In this document: positions 1-7,874 of the stretch, piece after piece | Position numbering within the stretch: position 1 is the first letter of the stretch | Layout: every line of letters starts with the position of its first letter | From: Weissella soli | GTDB taxonomy: Bacteria > Bacillota > Bacilli > Lactobacillales > Lactobacillaceae | Length of the DNA stretch: 64,000 nucleotides | Direction: 5' to 3' | NCBI RefSeq assembly: GCF_001761545.1 | Contig: NZ_CP017326.1 | Coordinates: 124,001 to 188,000 of the forward strand | Notes under the pieces: generated by a model | The model's input: only the letters and a program-made list of their open reading frames with translations | What the model was told of the DNA's origin: nothing | The model's database searches: none | Program-made: the position numbers and the translations under genes

Positions 1-362
1 CACAGGGTGATTATGTCTCTTTGTGGAGCGAGAACCCTGCTGACCAACAAGACGGCCTATACATGTTCCACCCAGCATATCCATATTTAAATAAGATGGT
101 GACGGACTTTACGGCTACCCCAATCTTGCAAGCGGTGATTGTGGATGGGCAACAGGTCTATGAAACGCCGACTTTGAATGAGGTGCGGACATATTCAATG
201 GCTAAGTTAGGGGCCTTGTGGTCAGAATACCGTCGTAATTTGAATCCGCAAGAATATCCCGTTGATTTATCACAAAAGGCCTGGGATCACAAAATGGCGC
301 TCATTAAAGAAATGCGAGCATATGTTGATGAGGTAGATCGCGAATACTCAGAAGAAAATTGA
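1..362 (+). CDS. pncB: Nicotinate phosphoribosyltransferase, C-terminal part (5' truncated by window edge)
   Basis: The reading frame is open from the window edge (first full codon at base 3) to the TGA at 360-362, so only about 119 C-terminal residues are present. The visible part carries the family's C-terminal signature, including the stretch [16 protein letters not shown] and the W-x-H-K element after it. The enzyme makes nicotinate mononucleotide from nicotinic acid and PRPP in the Preiss-Handler NAD salvage route. The next gene, nadE, begins 17 bases later and catalyses the last step of the same pathway, so the two probably form an operon. The active-site part lies outside the window. 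Confidence 0.9.
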   Translation, partial: QGDYVSLWSENPADQQDGLYMFHPAYPYLNKMVTDFTATPILQAVIVDGQQVYETPTLNEVRTYSMAKLGALWSEYRRNLNPQEYPVDLSQKAWDHKMALIKEMRAYVDEVDREYSEEN

Positions 363-379
363 TCGATGAGGGAGAAAAC

Positions 380-1204
380 ATGCGTGAATTACAAAAGCAA
401 ATTATTAAAACACTAGGTGTGCAACCAACGATTGATCCCGAAACTGAAATTCGTCGTTCTGTGGACTTACTGAAGGCATATTTGTTGAAGACTGGTTTGA
501 AGACGTATGTCCTGGGTATCTCGGGTGGCCAAGATTCAACCTTGGCGGGGCGCTTAGCAGAAATGGCGGTTACTGAGTTACGTGCTGAGACTGGGGATGC
601 AGCCTATAAGTTCATTGCGATGCGGTTACCATTTAACGAGCAAGCTGACGAAGCGGATGCATTAGCTTCAATTGCCTGGCAAGGCGCTGATGAAACGATT
701 CGGGTCAATATTCAAGCAGCTACTGAAGGTATCGTCAATGAACTGGAGGCCGCTGGGGTCACGGTTTCGGACTTCAATAAGGGGAATATCAAGGCCCGGC
801 AACGTATGATTGCCCAATATGGGGTAGCTGCTGCGAACCGGGGCGTGGTCATTGGAACTGACCATGCGGCGGAGGCGTTGGCTGGCTTTTACACGAAGTT
901 TGGTGACGGTGCAGCCGATATTACGCCTTTGTACCGTTTAAATAAGAGGCAAGGTCGTCAAATCTTGGCGTTCTTACAGGCACCCAAGCACTTGTATGAG
1001 AAGACCCCCACGGCTGATCTGGAAGAAGATCGACCAGCCTTACCCGATGAAGTTGCATTGGGTGTCTCATATGATGCCATCGATGACTACCTAGAAGGTA
1101 AGGAAGTCTCTGAAAAGGACGCCATCCAAATCGAAAAATTGTATACGACCACTGAGCACAAGCGACAAACACCGGTAACGGTCTTTGACGAGTGGTGGCA
1201 GTAA
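380..1204 (+). CDS. nadE: NH3-dependent NAD+ synthetase
   Basis: This 274-residue protein amidates nicotinate adenine dinucleotide to NAD+ using ATP and ammonia. It shows the PP-loop SGGQDSTL (ATP pyrophosphatase signature) about 50 residues in, and the later GTDHAAE and KFGDGAAD segments typical of NadE. Length equals that of single-domain NadE, with no glutaminase domain, so free ammonia is the expected donor. The ATG at 380 is chosen because GAGGGAGA lies 5-12 bases upstream; the frame is open back to a TTG at 359 but that has no ribosome binding site. It follows pncB closely and ends before a terminator hairpin. Confidence 0.95.
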   Translation: MRELQKQIIKTLGVQPTIDPETEIRRSVDLLKAYLLKTGLKTYVLGISGGQDSTLAGRLAEMAVTELRAETGDAAYKFIAMRLPFNEQADEADALASIAWQGADETIRVNIQAATEGIVNELEAAGVTVSDFNKGNIKARQRMIAQYGVAAANRGVVIGTDHAAEALAGFYTKFGDGAADITPLYRLNKRQGRQILAFLQAPKHLYEKTPTADLEEDRPALPDEVALGVSYDAIDDYLEGKEVSEKDAIQIEKLYTTTEHKRQTPVTVFDEWWQ

Positions 1205-1268
1205 AAGTGGCATTGTTGGCATGCTGAGCATAGCCCTTTTTGATGCAAGACAACAAAATAAATAGCGC

Positions 1269-1306
1269 AGCGCTGGTGATCCAATATGGAAATCCGGCGC
1301 TTTTTT
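1269..1306 (+). terminator. Rho-independent terminator after pncB-nadE
   Basis: An 8-bp stem, AGCGCTGG paired with CCGGCGCT (one G-T pair), is followed directly by six T residues. It closes the NAD salvage operon before the cysS promoter. Confidence 0.75.
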
Positions 1307-1353
1307 AGCGCTTGACAAGTCTGACTTTTAGCGCCTGAAAACCTTTACAAGTG

Positions 1354-1362
1354 TGATATGAT
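1354..1362 (+). promoter_or_regulatory. Extended -10 promoter of cysS
   Basis: TG-A-TATGAT is an extended -10 element 31 bases upstream of the cysS ATG. No good -35 lies 17 bases further up (TTTACA at 1344 is too close), as tolerated for extended -10 promoters. No T-box leader is present. Confidence 0.5.
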
Positions 1363-1392
1363 TAAGGAAATAATTATAAAGGTGGGAGCATT

Positions 1393-2802
1393 ATGCAAGT
1401 CTACAATACCATGTCCCTTGAGAAGGAAACCTTCAAGCCACTCCATGAAGGTATTATTAACATGTATGTTTGCGGACCAACGGTGTACAATTACATCCAC
1501 GTTGGTAATGCACGCTCAGCGATTGCCTTTGACACTATCCGCCGGTACTTTTTGTATCGTGGTTATGATGTTAACTATGTTTCTAATTTTACTGATGTTG
1601 ATGACAAGATGATTAAGGCTGCTGCGGAGCAGGGAATTACAGTTCCTGAACTGGCTGATAAGTATATTGCTGCGTTCAATGAAGACACATTGCCATTGAA
1701 CATCATGCCTGCAACGGTTCGGCCCCGTGCAACTGAGCATATTCCTGAAATTATTGAATTTGTACAAGATTTAATTGCCAAAGGGTATGCCTATGAAGTT
1801 GAAGGTGATGTCTATTTCCGCGCGAAGAAATTTAAGGGTTATGGTATTTTAGCCCATCAGGATTTAGCAGAAATGGAATCAAACGCTGCCGGTCGTTTAG
1901 ATGATGGTGAAATGGCGCGTAAGGAAGATCCAATGGACTTTGCTGTTTGGAAGGGCGCTAATGATGGCGCAATTTCATGGCGCTCACCATGGGGGCAGGG
2001 ACGTCCCGGTTGGCACATTGAATGCTCTGTCATGGCTACGAAATACTTGGGTAACCATTTGGATATTCATGGTGGTGGAATTGACTTGGCCTTTCCCCAC
2101 CATACTAATGAAATCGCACAAACTGAAGCCCATACTGGTGAGAAATTTGTTGAAAAGTGGTTGCACAACGGGTTCGTAACTGTGGGGGATGAACACGAAA
2201 AGATGTCAAAATCTTTGGGCAATTTCGTCACTGTCCATGAATTGTTAAAGCAAGTTGATGATCCAATGATTATTCGCTTCTTCATGGCGACGACGCAATA
2301 TCGGCGCCCAGTGGCCTATTCACAACGAAATCTCGACCAAGCAGCCCGTAATTTGGAACGCATCCGTACCGGTTACCGTAACTTGCAATTCCGGTTAGCA
2401 ACTGCAACGGTTGGATCTGATGCAGCGATTGAGGAAAAGGCCCAGGCTTTTGTTGATACATTTGTGGCGGTGATGGATGATGACTTCAATGTGCAAGACG
2501 GGGTGACTGCGGTTTACAACTTAGTGAACTTGGCGAACACCTATGCCATAGCGGCTGATGTCAAGACGGACACGGCGCAATTTATCCTGCGCCAAATTGC
2601 TGAATTGATGAATGTTTTCGGGGTTGATGGTATGGCACAAGATGATATCCTGGATGCCGACGTTGAGGCATTGATCAGCGAGCGTGAAGCAGCGCGCGCA
2701 GTGAAAAACTTTAGTCGAGCTGATGAAATTCGTGACACATTGACGACCCAAGGCATTGTATTGGAAGATACGCCCCAAGGTGTGCGTTGGCACCGTGCAT
2801 AA
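1393..2802 (+). CDS. cysS: Cysteinyl-tRNA synthetase
   Basis: This 469-residue class I aminoacyl-tRNA synthetase charges tRNA-Cys. Visible landmarks are C27 in [10 protein letters not shown] (first zinc ligand), the HIGH-type motif HVGN at 36-39, HIECS and the [12 protein letters not shown] block that supply the other zinc ligands, and KMSKS at 270-274. Length is normal. The ATG has the ribosome binding site AGGTGGGA 5-12 bases upstream. It is monocistronic here, with its own promoter and a long terminator hairpin; in many Firmicutes it is linked to gltX and cysE, which are not present. The neighbours mrnC and rlmB keep the ancestral order. Confidence 0.97.
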   Translation: MQVYNTMSLEKETFKPLHEGIINMYVCGPTVYNYIHVGNARSAIAFDTIRRYFLYRGYDVNYVSNFTDVDDKMIKAAAEQGITVPELADKYIAAFNEDTLPLNIMPATVRPRATEHIPEIIEFVQDLIAKGYAYEVEGDVYFRAKKFKGYGILAHQDLAEMESNAAGRLDDGEMARKEDPMDFAVWKGANDGAISWRSPWGQGRPGWHIECSVMATKYLGNHLDIHGGGIDLAFPHHTNEIAQTEAHTGEKFVEKWLHNGFVTVGDEHEKMSKSLGNFVTVHELLKQVDDPMIIRFFMATTQYRRPVAYSQRNLDQAARNLERIRTGYRNLQFRLATATVGSDAAIEEKAQAFVDTFVAVMDDDFNVQDGVTAVYNLVNLANTYAIAADVKTDTAQFILRQIAELMNVFGVDGMAQDDILDADVEALISEREAARAVKNFSRADEIRDTLTTQGIVLEDTPQGVRWHRA

Positions 2803-2826
2803 TTAACTAATATATTGCTAATTTGG

Positions 2827-2865
2827 ACGACATACATTGATGCAAATCAGTGTGTGTCGTTTTTT
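2827..2865 (+). terminator. Terminator after cysS
   Basis: A 15-bp stem (2827-2841 with 2846-2860, two G-T pairs) has a four-base GCAA loop and is followed by a T run. It is one of the strongest hairpins in the window. Confidence 0.85.
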
Positions 2866-2937
2866 GTGAATGGTTAAACCATAGTATCTTGCTAAACCAC
2901 AATACCCGAATGGCATAAAATACGGTACAATGAAAGC

Positions 2938-3366
2938 ATGATAGAAAAAATAAATTACCGACAATTAAATGGCTTAGATTTGGCGTATCTTGGGGATGCA
3001 GCCTATGAAACATACATTCGCCAGCATCTATTAGCACTGGGTATTACGAAGCCGGCTAAGTTGCAACACACGGCTAAGGAATATGTTTCTGCCAAGGCAC
3101 ACGCAGCTTTGTATAACTTAATGGTAGCGGAAAATATGCTGACTGATGAGGAAGAGGAGTTTTTCCGACGTGGCCGTAATGCAAAATCCCATACGAAGGC
3201 AAAAAACACCGATACGGTGACTTACCGCATTTCCACCGGATTTGAGGCGATGATTGGCTATCTGCACGCCAGCGAACAGATTGAGCGCTTAGAAGAACTA
3301 ATCGTTTGGATTTTTGAACAAGTAGAGAATGGACGGACACGAGACAATGGCACAACGACCCACTGA
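2938..3366 (+). CDS. mrnC: Mini-ribonuclease III
   Basis: This 142-residue protein is a single RNase III catalytic domain without a double-stranded RNA-binding domain. Mini-III trims the ends of the 23S rRNA precursor in Firmicutes. The N-terminal YLGDAAYE motif and the C-terminal FEAMIGYLH motif carry the acidic residues that bind the catalytic metals. It follows cysS and overlaps the start of rlmB by about 20 bases, so the two are probably translated together. No ribosome binding site is visible, and a TACAAT hexamer ends only six bases before the ATG, suggesting a leaderless transcript. Confidence 0.93.
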   Translation: MIEKINYRQLNGLDLAYLGDAAYETYIRQHLLALGITKPAKLQHTAKEYVSAKAHAALYNLMVAENMLTDEEEEFFRRGRNAKSHTKAKNTDTVTYRISTGFEAMIGYLHASEQIERLEELIVWIFEQVENGRTRDNGTTTH

Positions 3367-4198
3367 TAATAAAAAGCGCAATTTTAAGCGCGATGATGCT
3401 AAACATAACGATCGACGCAAGTCACAGGATCATCGACGTGAAGAGGAAATGGTTGTCGATGCACCAGAATTTATTTTTGGGCGCCACGCCGCAGTGGAAG
3501 CACTGAAGGGTGAGACCGAAATCAATAAGGTTTGGTTACAAACTGGGGTGCAAGATCAAATCCGTCATGAAATCACGGCGTTAGCTAAGAAACGCAGTCT
3601 GGTGATCCAAGAAGCCCCTAAGGCTAAGCTCGATGAGTTGGTTGATGGCGAAAGTCACCAAGGGGTGGTGCTTTCCATTGCGGCGTACGCCTACGCGACA
3701 ATTGATGATTTGTTTGCCAAGGCCGCTGAAAAAGAGGAAGCACCCTTCTTCTTGATTTTGGATTCAATTGAAGACCCCCATAACTTAGGCTCAATTTTGC
3801 GTACAGCTGATGCGGCTGGTGTGCATGGGGTGATTATTCCAAAGCGCCGCGCGGTGCAATTAACAGCCACGGTGGCTAAAACATCAACGGGTGCCATTGA
3901 ACACGTCCCAGTTGCCCGGGTCACTAATTTAGTGAATACCGTTAAGGAATTGAAGGAACGTGGCCTATGGATCTTTGGTACGGACATGGACGGTAAGGAT
4001 TATCGTCAATGGGATGCGCAGGGACCCACGGCACTGATTATTGGTAATGAAGGTAAGGGCATTGCCCCATTGTTGAAAAAGACGGTCGATGAAACGCTGA
4101 CCATTCCAATGGTTGGACATGTGCAGTCCTTGAATGCGTCCGTGGCCGCTTCATTGTTAATTTATGGTGCATATAATTCACGTCATCCCCTCGTATAA
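3347..4198 (+). CDS. rlmB: 23S rRNA (guanosine-2'-O-)-methyltransferase, TrmH/SpoU family
   Basis: This SpoU-class enzyme of about 283 residues is predicted to methylate a 23S rRNA guanosine. A basic tail of about 40 residues precedes the substrate-binding domain ([12 protein letters not shown]). The SPOUT domain shows the three motifs: N-L-G-S-I-x-R-T-A-D, the GNEGKGI stretch, and the C-terminal S-L-N-A-S-V-A-A knot. The start is uncertain: ATG 3347 is preferred because a GAG lies a few bases upstream, but ATG 3329 is also in frame; both overlap mrnC. This is the yacO position of the cysS-mrnC-rlmB-sigH order. Confidence 0.92.
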   Translation: MAQRPTDNKKRNFKRDDAKHNDRRKSQDHRREEEMVVDAPEFIFGRHAAVEALKGETEINKVWLQTGVQDQIRHEITALAKKRSLVIQEAPKAKLDELVDGESHQGVVLSIAAYAYATIDDLFAKAAEKEEAPFFLILDSIEDPHNLGSILRTADAAGVHGVIIPKRRAVQLTATVAKTSTGAIEHVPVARVTNLVNTVKELKERGLWIFGTDMDGKDYRQWDAQGPTALIIGNEGKGIAPLLKKTVDETLTIPMVGHVQSLNASVAASLLIYGAYNSRHPLV

Positions 4199-4204
4199 TA
4201 TGCA

Positions 4205-4244
4205 AATAAAGCATGCCAACATTGATTTGTTAGCATGCTTTATT
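4205..4244. terminator. Terminator after rlmB
   Basis: An inverted repeat pairs AATAAAGCATGC with GCATGCTTTATT, with an inner AACA/TGTT extension. A-rich and T-rich flanks would let it work in both directions. Confidence 0.7.
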
Positions 4245-4300
4245 CATAATCCCCCCATAGCGCATCATCTGAGGCATACTAGGCACACGAGGTGATGATA

Positions 4301-4831
4301 ATGCAAAAGATGACGCCGGAATTTTTTAAGGGTATCCGTGATGGTGAGACTGAAATGTTAGAATTAGCGCTGGAACGGTATGCACCGATTATTTGGAAAA
4401 TCTATCGGGCCCATCCCGTATGGTTAGCAGCCGATGAGTGGTCCCAAGACTGTCGGATTGCGTTGTATAACGCAGCACAGGGGTTAACAACTGAATCCTT
4501 TGGTGCTTTTACTAATTATTTTTGTATCTCAATTCAGCGCCAAATGTGGAAGTATTGGCGGGAAAACGAACAGCGCCGCGAGTTAACTTGTAATATTGCT
4601 AGTTATGGTGAAAGTATCCAACGCATCGGTCAGGATCGGCCAACCATCACTCAATTAATGAACGTCAATGACATTATTGCTACGCTGACGGAGAATGAGC
4701 AAAAAGTCATTATGATGTATGCTGCCGGCTATAGTACCAACGAAATAGCCGGTATCTTTGATACGGTACCCTCAACCGTCCGTAGTCGCATTATGTGGAT
4801 TCGACGCCGTGTCCAAGCCGGTAACAGCTAG
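4301..4831 (+). CDS. Sigma-70 family factor, SigH/ComX-like
   Basis: This 176-residue protein looks like a small alternative sigma factor. The middle section FTNYFCISIQRQMWKYWR resembles region 2, and the C-terminal section LTENEQKVIMMYAAGYSTNEIAG with the following PSTVRSRI resembles a region 4 helix-turn-helix. Its position between rlmB and rpmG-secE-nusG is where sigH sits in Bacillus and where SigH/ComX homologues occur in lactobacilli. There it would direct competence genes, but that role is inference. The start at ATG 4301 is supported by GAGGTG six bases upstream; GTG 4292 and ATG 4295 are in frame but less likely. No anti-sigma factor is adjacent. Confidence 0.8.
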   Translation: MQKMTPEFFKGIRDGETEMLELALERYAPIIWKIYRAHPVWLAADEWSQDCRIALYNAAQGLTTESFGAFTNYFCISIQRQMWKYWRENEQRRELTCNIASYGESIQRIGQDRPTITQLMNVNDIIATLTENEQKVIMMYAAGYSTNEIAGIFDTVPSTVRSRIMWIRRRVQAGNS

Positions 4832-4946
4832 CCTGAAAAATTTGTTGTCATGATGGGTTAAAATACTGCAGACTGGTTGAAACAGCGGGCGTATGATACA
4901 CTATATCTCAGTTAGATTAGACAGCAGTCTAAGTGAGGAGAACAAA

Positions 4947-5096
4947 ATGGCAGTTAAAAAAGTTTCCTTGGCTTGTACGATTTGTGGTACACGTAATTAT
5001 ATGATTGCCAAGAAGGCTGATCGTACGGTCCGCCTTGAAGTAAAAAAGTTCTGCAAGATTTGTGGCAAGCACACGCTACACAAAGAGAGTATGTAA
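4947..5096 (+). CDS. rpmG: 50S ribosomal protein L33, zinc-binding form
   Basis: This 49-residue protein is L33 of the large ribosomal subunit. It keeps both CxxC pairs (CTIC near residue 10 and CKIC near residue 36), the zinc-binding C+ form. The start is set by GAGGAG six bases before the ATG. A short hairpin (TTAGAC/GTCTAA, 4917-4932) sits just upstream of the ribosome binding site. It begins the conserved rpmG-secE-nusG block. Confidence 0.95.
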   Translation: MAVKKVSLACTICGTRNYMIAKKADRTVRLEVKKFCKICGKHTLHKESM

Positions 5097-5112
5097 GGTA
5101 GGTAAGGGTAAA

Positions 5113-5283
5113 ATGAAGTTCTTGAGCAGCGTCGTTGACGAAATGCATAAGGTTACATGGCCAACATTGTCACAAAATATTCGTGACACGGCCATTGTTT
5201 TGACAACATCATTGATCTTTGCTTTATTGTTTGGTGCGGCCGATTGGGTGTTCGAACAAGGGATTACATGGTTGTCTAAGTAG
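5113..5283 (+). CDS. secE: Preprotein translocase subunit SecE
   Basis: This 56-residue single-span membrane protein is the essential small subunit of the SecYEG translocon. The amphipathic helix with EMHKVTWPT (the conserved K-V-x-W-P signature) precedes one transmembrane helix of about 20 residues (TAIVLTTSLIFALLFGAADW). It begins 16 bases after rpmG, with GGTAAGGG as a ribosome binding site. Confidence 0.95.
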   Translation: MKFLSSVVDEMHKVTWPTLSQNIRDTAIVLTTSLIFALLFGAADWVFEQGITWLSK

Positions 5284-5322
5284 TTTTTTTAGATTATAAT
5301 TGCCATATAGAGAAGCGAAATA

Positions 5323-5346
5323 AAGCCCCCAACTGTGGGGGTTTTT
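5323..5346 (+). terminator. Terminator or attenuator between secE and nusG
   Basis: CCCCCA pairs with TGGGGG across an ACTG loop, followed by five T residues. It lies 35 bases before the nusG ATG, so it should end most secE transcripts unless nusG is read by partial readthrough. Confidence 0.65.
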
Positions 5347-5380
5347 AATTTACATTTTTTCAAAAAAACGGGAGGCCATC

Positions 5381-5947
5381 ATGGTTGAGTCAATTGATAA
5401 GCAATGGTACGTTTTGCACACGTACTCTGGATACGAAAATAAGGTTAAGCAAAACCTTGAGTCACGTATCGAAACAATGAACATGCAAAACTTCATTTAC
5501 CGTGTGATTGTGCCTGAACAAGAAGTTGCTGTCGAAAAAGACGGTAAAACTAAGATTGTTAAGGAAAATGAATTTCCTGGCTATGCTTTGGTTGAGATGG
5601 TCATGACAGACGAAGCTTGGTATGTCGTTCGTAACACCCCAGGCGTAACTGGTTTCTTGGGTTCCCACGGTGGTGGATCAAAGCCAGTTTCTTTGACACC
5701 AGAAGAAGCCGATGATTTCTTGCGTAAGTTTGGTAACCCAGATGAAGAGCCTATCAAGAAGCCTAAGGTTTTGGATGCTGAAGTTGGGGAGACCGTTGAA
5801 ATTATTGCGGGATCGTTCATTGGTATGCAAGGACCAATCACTGAAATTGATAACACTAAGGCTGAATTGACTGTCTTGGTTGACTTCCTTGGCCGTGAAA
5901 CACCAACTACTTTGGAGTTCGGTGACGTCAAGCCATTGTTGAGTTAA
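5381..5947 (+). CDS. nusG: Transcription termination/antitermination protein NusG
   Basis: This 188-residue protein binds RNA polymerase and links it to Rho or the ribosome. The NGN domain is seen at the start (WYVLHTYSGYENKVKQNL) with the later FPGYALVEM and V-R-N-T-P-G-V-T-G-F-L-G segments. The KOW domain follows with G-E-T-V-E-I-I-A-G-S-F and ends in the usual V-K-P-L-L. The ribosome binding site GGGAGG lies 7-12 bases upstream of the ATG. Confidence 0.97.
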   Translation: MVESIDKQWYVLHTYSGYENKVKQNLESRIETMNMQNFIYRVIVPEQEVAVEKDGKTKIVKENEFPGYALVEMVMTDEAWYVVRNTPGVTGFLGSHGGGSKPVSLTPEEADDFLRKFGNPDEEPIKKPKVLDAEVGETVEIIAGSFIGMQGPITEIDNTKAELTVLVDFLGRETPTTLEFGDVKPLLS

Positions 5948-6006
5948 TTTAAGAAGCAAAACAATTTCTGATAAGCCAGCGGTTTTTGTTTATATGGAAT
6001 ATTTAC

Positions 6007-6035
6007 TTGAATAATTGATGGTTGAATGTTAATAT
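6007..6035 (+). promoter_or_regulatory. Promoter of rplK-rplA
   Basis: TTGAAT and TAATAT are separated by 17 bases. Transcription would start near 6042, leaving a leader of about 80 bases before rplK. Confidence 0.6.
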
Positions 6036-6048
6036 ATTCAAGTATGCC

Positions 6049-6101
6049 GTGGTGACACGTATATGTGGGAGGCGGAAATCGAAACTCGCCATTTATACCA
6101 C
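6049..6101 (+). promoter_or_regulatory. Structured leader of the rplK-rplA mRNA (candidate ribosomal-protein autoregulatory site)
   Basis: GTGGT (6049-6053) can pair with ACCAC (6097-6101), enclosing GGCG (6071-6074) with CGCC (6087-6090). L1 is known to repress the L11-L1 operon in other bacteria by binding such a leader. The structure is seen; its function here is inference. Confidence 0.4.
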
Positions 6102-6123
6102 AAGCACGAAGGAGGAAACAATC

Positions 6124-6549
6124 GTGGCTAAGAAAGTTTCAAGTATTGTTAAGTTGCAGATTCCAGCCGGAAAGGCTACACCTGCACCTCCAGTTGGTCC
6201 TGCTTTGGGACAAGCTGGTGTTAACATCATGGGATTTGCTAAGGAGTTTAACGCTCGTACTGCAGATCAAGGTGGTCTATTGATCCCTGTTGTTATTACT
6301 GTGTATGAAGATCGTTCATTCACCTTCATCACTAAGACTCCTCCAGCAGCTGTTCTTTTAAAGAAGGCCGCTGGTATCGAGAAGGGTTCAGGAGAGCCTA
6401 ACACTAAGAAGGTAGCAACTGTTACTGCCGCTCAAGTGAAGGAAATCGCTGAAACTAAGATGCAAGATCTAAACGCAGCTGATGTTGAAGCAGCTGTTCG
6501 CATGATCGAAGGTACTGCACGTTCAATGGGATTCGTTGTGGAAGGATAA
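6124..6549 (+). CDS. rplK: 50S ribosomal protein L11
   Basis: This 141-residue protein is L11 of the GTPase-associated centre. The N-terminal domain holds [20 protein letters not shown], and the C-terminal RNA-binding domain ends with [11 protein letters not shown]. The start is a GTG at 6124 behind AAGGAGG. The frame is open about 100 bases further upstream, but that part lies in the leader and does not look like coding sequence. Confidence 0.97.
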   Translation: MAKKVSSIVKLQIPAGKATPAPPVGPALGQAGVNIMGFAKEFNARTADQGGLLIPVVITVYEDRSFTFITKTPPAAVLLKKAAGIEKGSGEPNTKKVATVTAAQVKEIAETKMQDLNAADVEAAVRMIEGTARSMGFVVEG

Positions 6550-6681
6550 TTAATTGAGCTTTAGCTCTTTTAATATTTTTCACCGTTCCGAACGTTACTG
6601 TCGGATCGCATAGGAAACTAAGCATGATCAAGCGGGAGATTATTAATCGTTTGACCGCATTTGCAAGGAGGAATAGCTACC

Positions 6682-7374
6682 ATGGCTAAGAAGTATGGTA
6701 AGAAGTATTTAGCAGCCGCTGAAAAGGTTGACCGTGAGAAGTTGTACACGGTTGATGAAGCAGCTGCGTTGGTAAAGGATATCGACTTTGCCAAGTTTGA
6801 CTCAACTGTTGAAATTGCTTTCAATTTGAACGTTGATACTCGTCAAGCTGATCAACAATTACGTGGGGCCGTTGTTTTGCCTAACGGAACTGGTAAGGAT
6901 CAAACTGTTGTTGTTTTCGCTCAAGGTGATAAGGCTAAGGAAGCCGAAGCAGCTGGTGCTGACGTTGTTGGTGCTGCTGATTTGGTTCAACGTATCGCTG
7001 ATGGTTGGATGGATTTCGACGTTGCCATTGCAACGCCTGACATGATGGCGCAAGTTGGTCGTGTTGGTCGTGCCTTGGGACCTAAGGGATTGATGCCTAA
7101 CCCTAAGACTGGAACTGTTACTTTCGACGTTGCTAAGGCCGTTGAAGAATCAAAGTCTGGAAAGGTTACTTACCGTACAGACCGTGATGGTAACGTTGCT
7201 GTACCAGTTGGTAAGGTTTCATTTGATGCTGACAAGCTTGTTGGTAACATCAAGTCAATTGCTGACGTTGTTATTAAGGCACGTCCAGCAGCCGTTAAGG
7301 GAACTTACGTAAAGCACATTTCAATTGCTTCTACATTTGGACCTTCAATCAACATCGATATTACTTCATTGTAA
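6682..7374 (+). CDS. rplA: 50S ribosomal protein L1
   Basis: This 230-residue protein forms the L1 stalk, which moves deacylated tRNA out of the E site; in many bacteria it also represses its own operon. The conserved block [18 protein letters not shown] is intact and the length is normal. AAGGAGG precedes the ATG by nine bases. The 132-base gap after rplK holds a weak hairpin (GAGC/GCTC at 6556-6567 plus T residues) and two short inverted repeats (CCGA/TCGG, GCGG/CCGC). It is followed by a strong terminator; rplJ-rplL, its usual downstream neighbours, are 4 kb away. Confidence 0.97.
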   Translation: MAKKYGKKYLAAAEKVDREKLYTVDEAAALVKDIDFAKFDSTVEIAFNLNVDTRQADQQLRGAVVLPNGTGKDQTVVVFAQGDKAKEAEAAGADVVGAADLVQRIADGWMDFDVAIATPDMMAQVGRVGRALGPKGLMPNPKTGTVTFDVAKAVEESKSGKVTYRTDRDGNVAVPVGKVSFDADKLVGNIKSIADVVIKARPAAVKGTYVKHISIASTFGPSINIDITSL

Positions 7375-7382
7375 TTAAATCA

Positions 7383-7414
7383 AAGAGTGTGCATCTCGGT
7401 GCGCACTCTTTTTT
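7383..7414 (+). terminator. Terminator after rplA
   Basis: AAGAGTGTGC pairs with GCGCACTCTT (10 bp, one G-T) across an eight-base loop, followed by a T run. Confidence 0.85.
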
Positions 7415-7512
7415 GCATGCTTGGTCAAATTGAAATCGACGCAGCACGCCGGGCCGATCAGCTGGGGTACCTGCAGCGATGACAAAAAATAACAGGGATT
7501 GCGCGAAAATAG

Positions 7513-7541
7513 TTGACTTGTTTTATGAAAGTGAGTAAACT
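7513..7541 (+). promoter_or_regulatory. Promoter of the T-box leader and fRMsr homologue
   Basis: TTGACT and TAAACT are separated by exactly 17 bases. Transcription would start near 7548, just before T-box stem I. Confidence 0.7.
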
Positions 7542-7569
7542 CATAGTCAATCATTAAATAAATCAAATT

Positions 7570-7826
7570 TTTACGAATGAGAAGAGTAGATAAATTACCA
7601 ATGCACAGAGAGTAACGTCGAATGAGAAGTTACCATTGGGATTTATTGAAGATGAACTCAGAGCAATGAATGTGGTGCAAGCTGTATTCACGGGTGGAAC
7701 CGTTACCTTCCTGTCGGTTGCTGGTCTATTACTCGCAATCTGATTGAGGCACAGTAATTGTGCGAACAAGGGTGGTACCACGGTTTTACATCGTCCCTGG
7801 ATAATTTTTTATCCAGGGACTTTTTT
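7570..7826 (+). ncRNA. T-box riboswitch leader, predicted methionine (AUG) specifier
   Basis: The leader holds AGTA (7585-7588), the stem I helix GATAAAT/ATTTATT (7589-7595 with 7641-7647), the distal AGAGAG (7605-7610), the T-box AGGGTGGTACCACG (7769-7782) and a terminator of 12 bp (7793-7804 with 7809-7820) plus six T. Below the helix the 3' strand reads GAAG-ATG-A-ACTCA. Aligned by hand with the B. subtilis glyQS loop (GAAA-GGC-A), ATG 7652-7654 is the specifier. The TGGT bulge would pair with an ACCA tRNA end, which fits tRNA-Met (A73) and not tRNA-Asp (G73), the alternative reading GAT. A T-box permits readthrough when uncharged tRNA accumulates, so the gene below should respond to methionine starvation. 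Confidence 0.9.
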
Positions 7827-7874
7827 GATTTATGTGATAAATCTTTGCAATAAATAATAATGAGGTATAACAGT

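Noticed and set aside
921-1256. Minus-strand frames over nadE and many similar antisense frames across the window
   Set aside because: They lie inside well-supported genes, lack ribosome binding sites and have no family motifs.
7651-7653. GAT (Asp) as the T-box specifier
   Set aside because: It is one base off the position expected from the glyQS loop, and the TGGT bulge would not pair with the G73 of tRNA-Asp.
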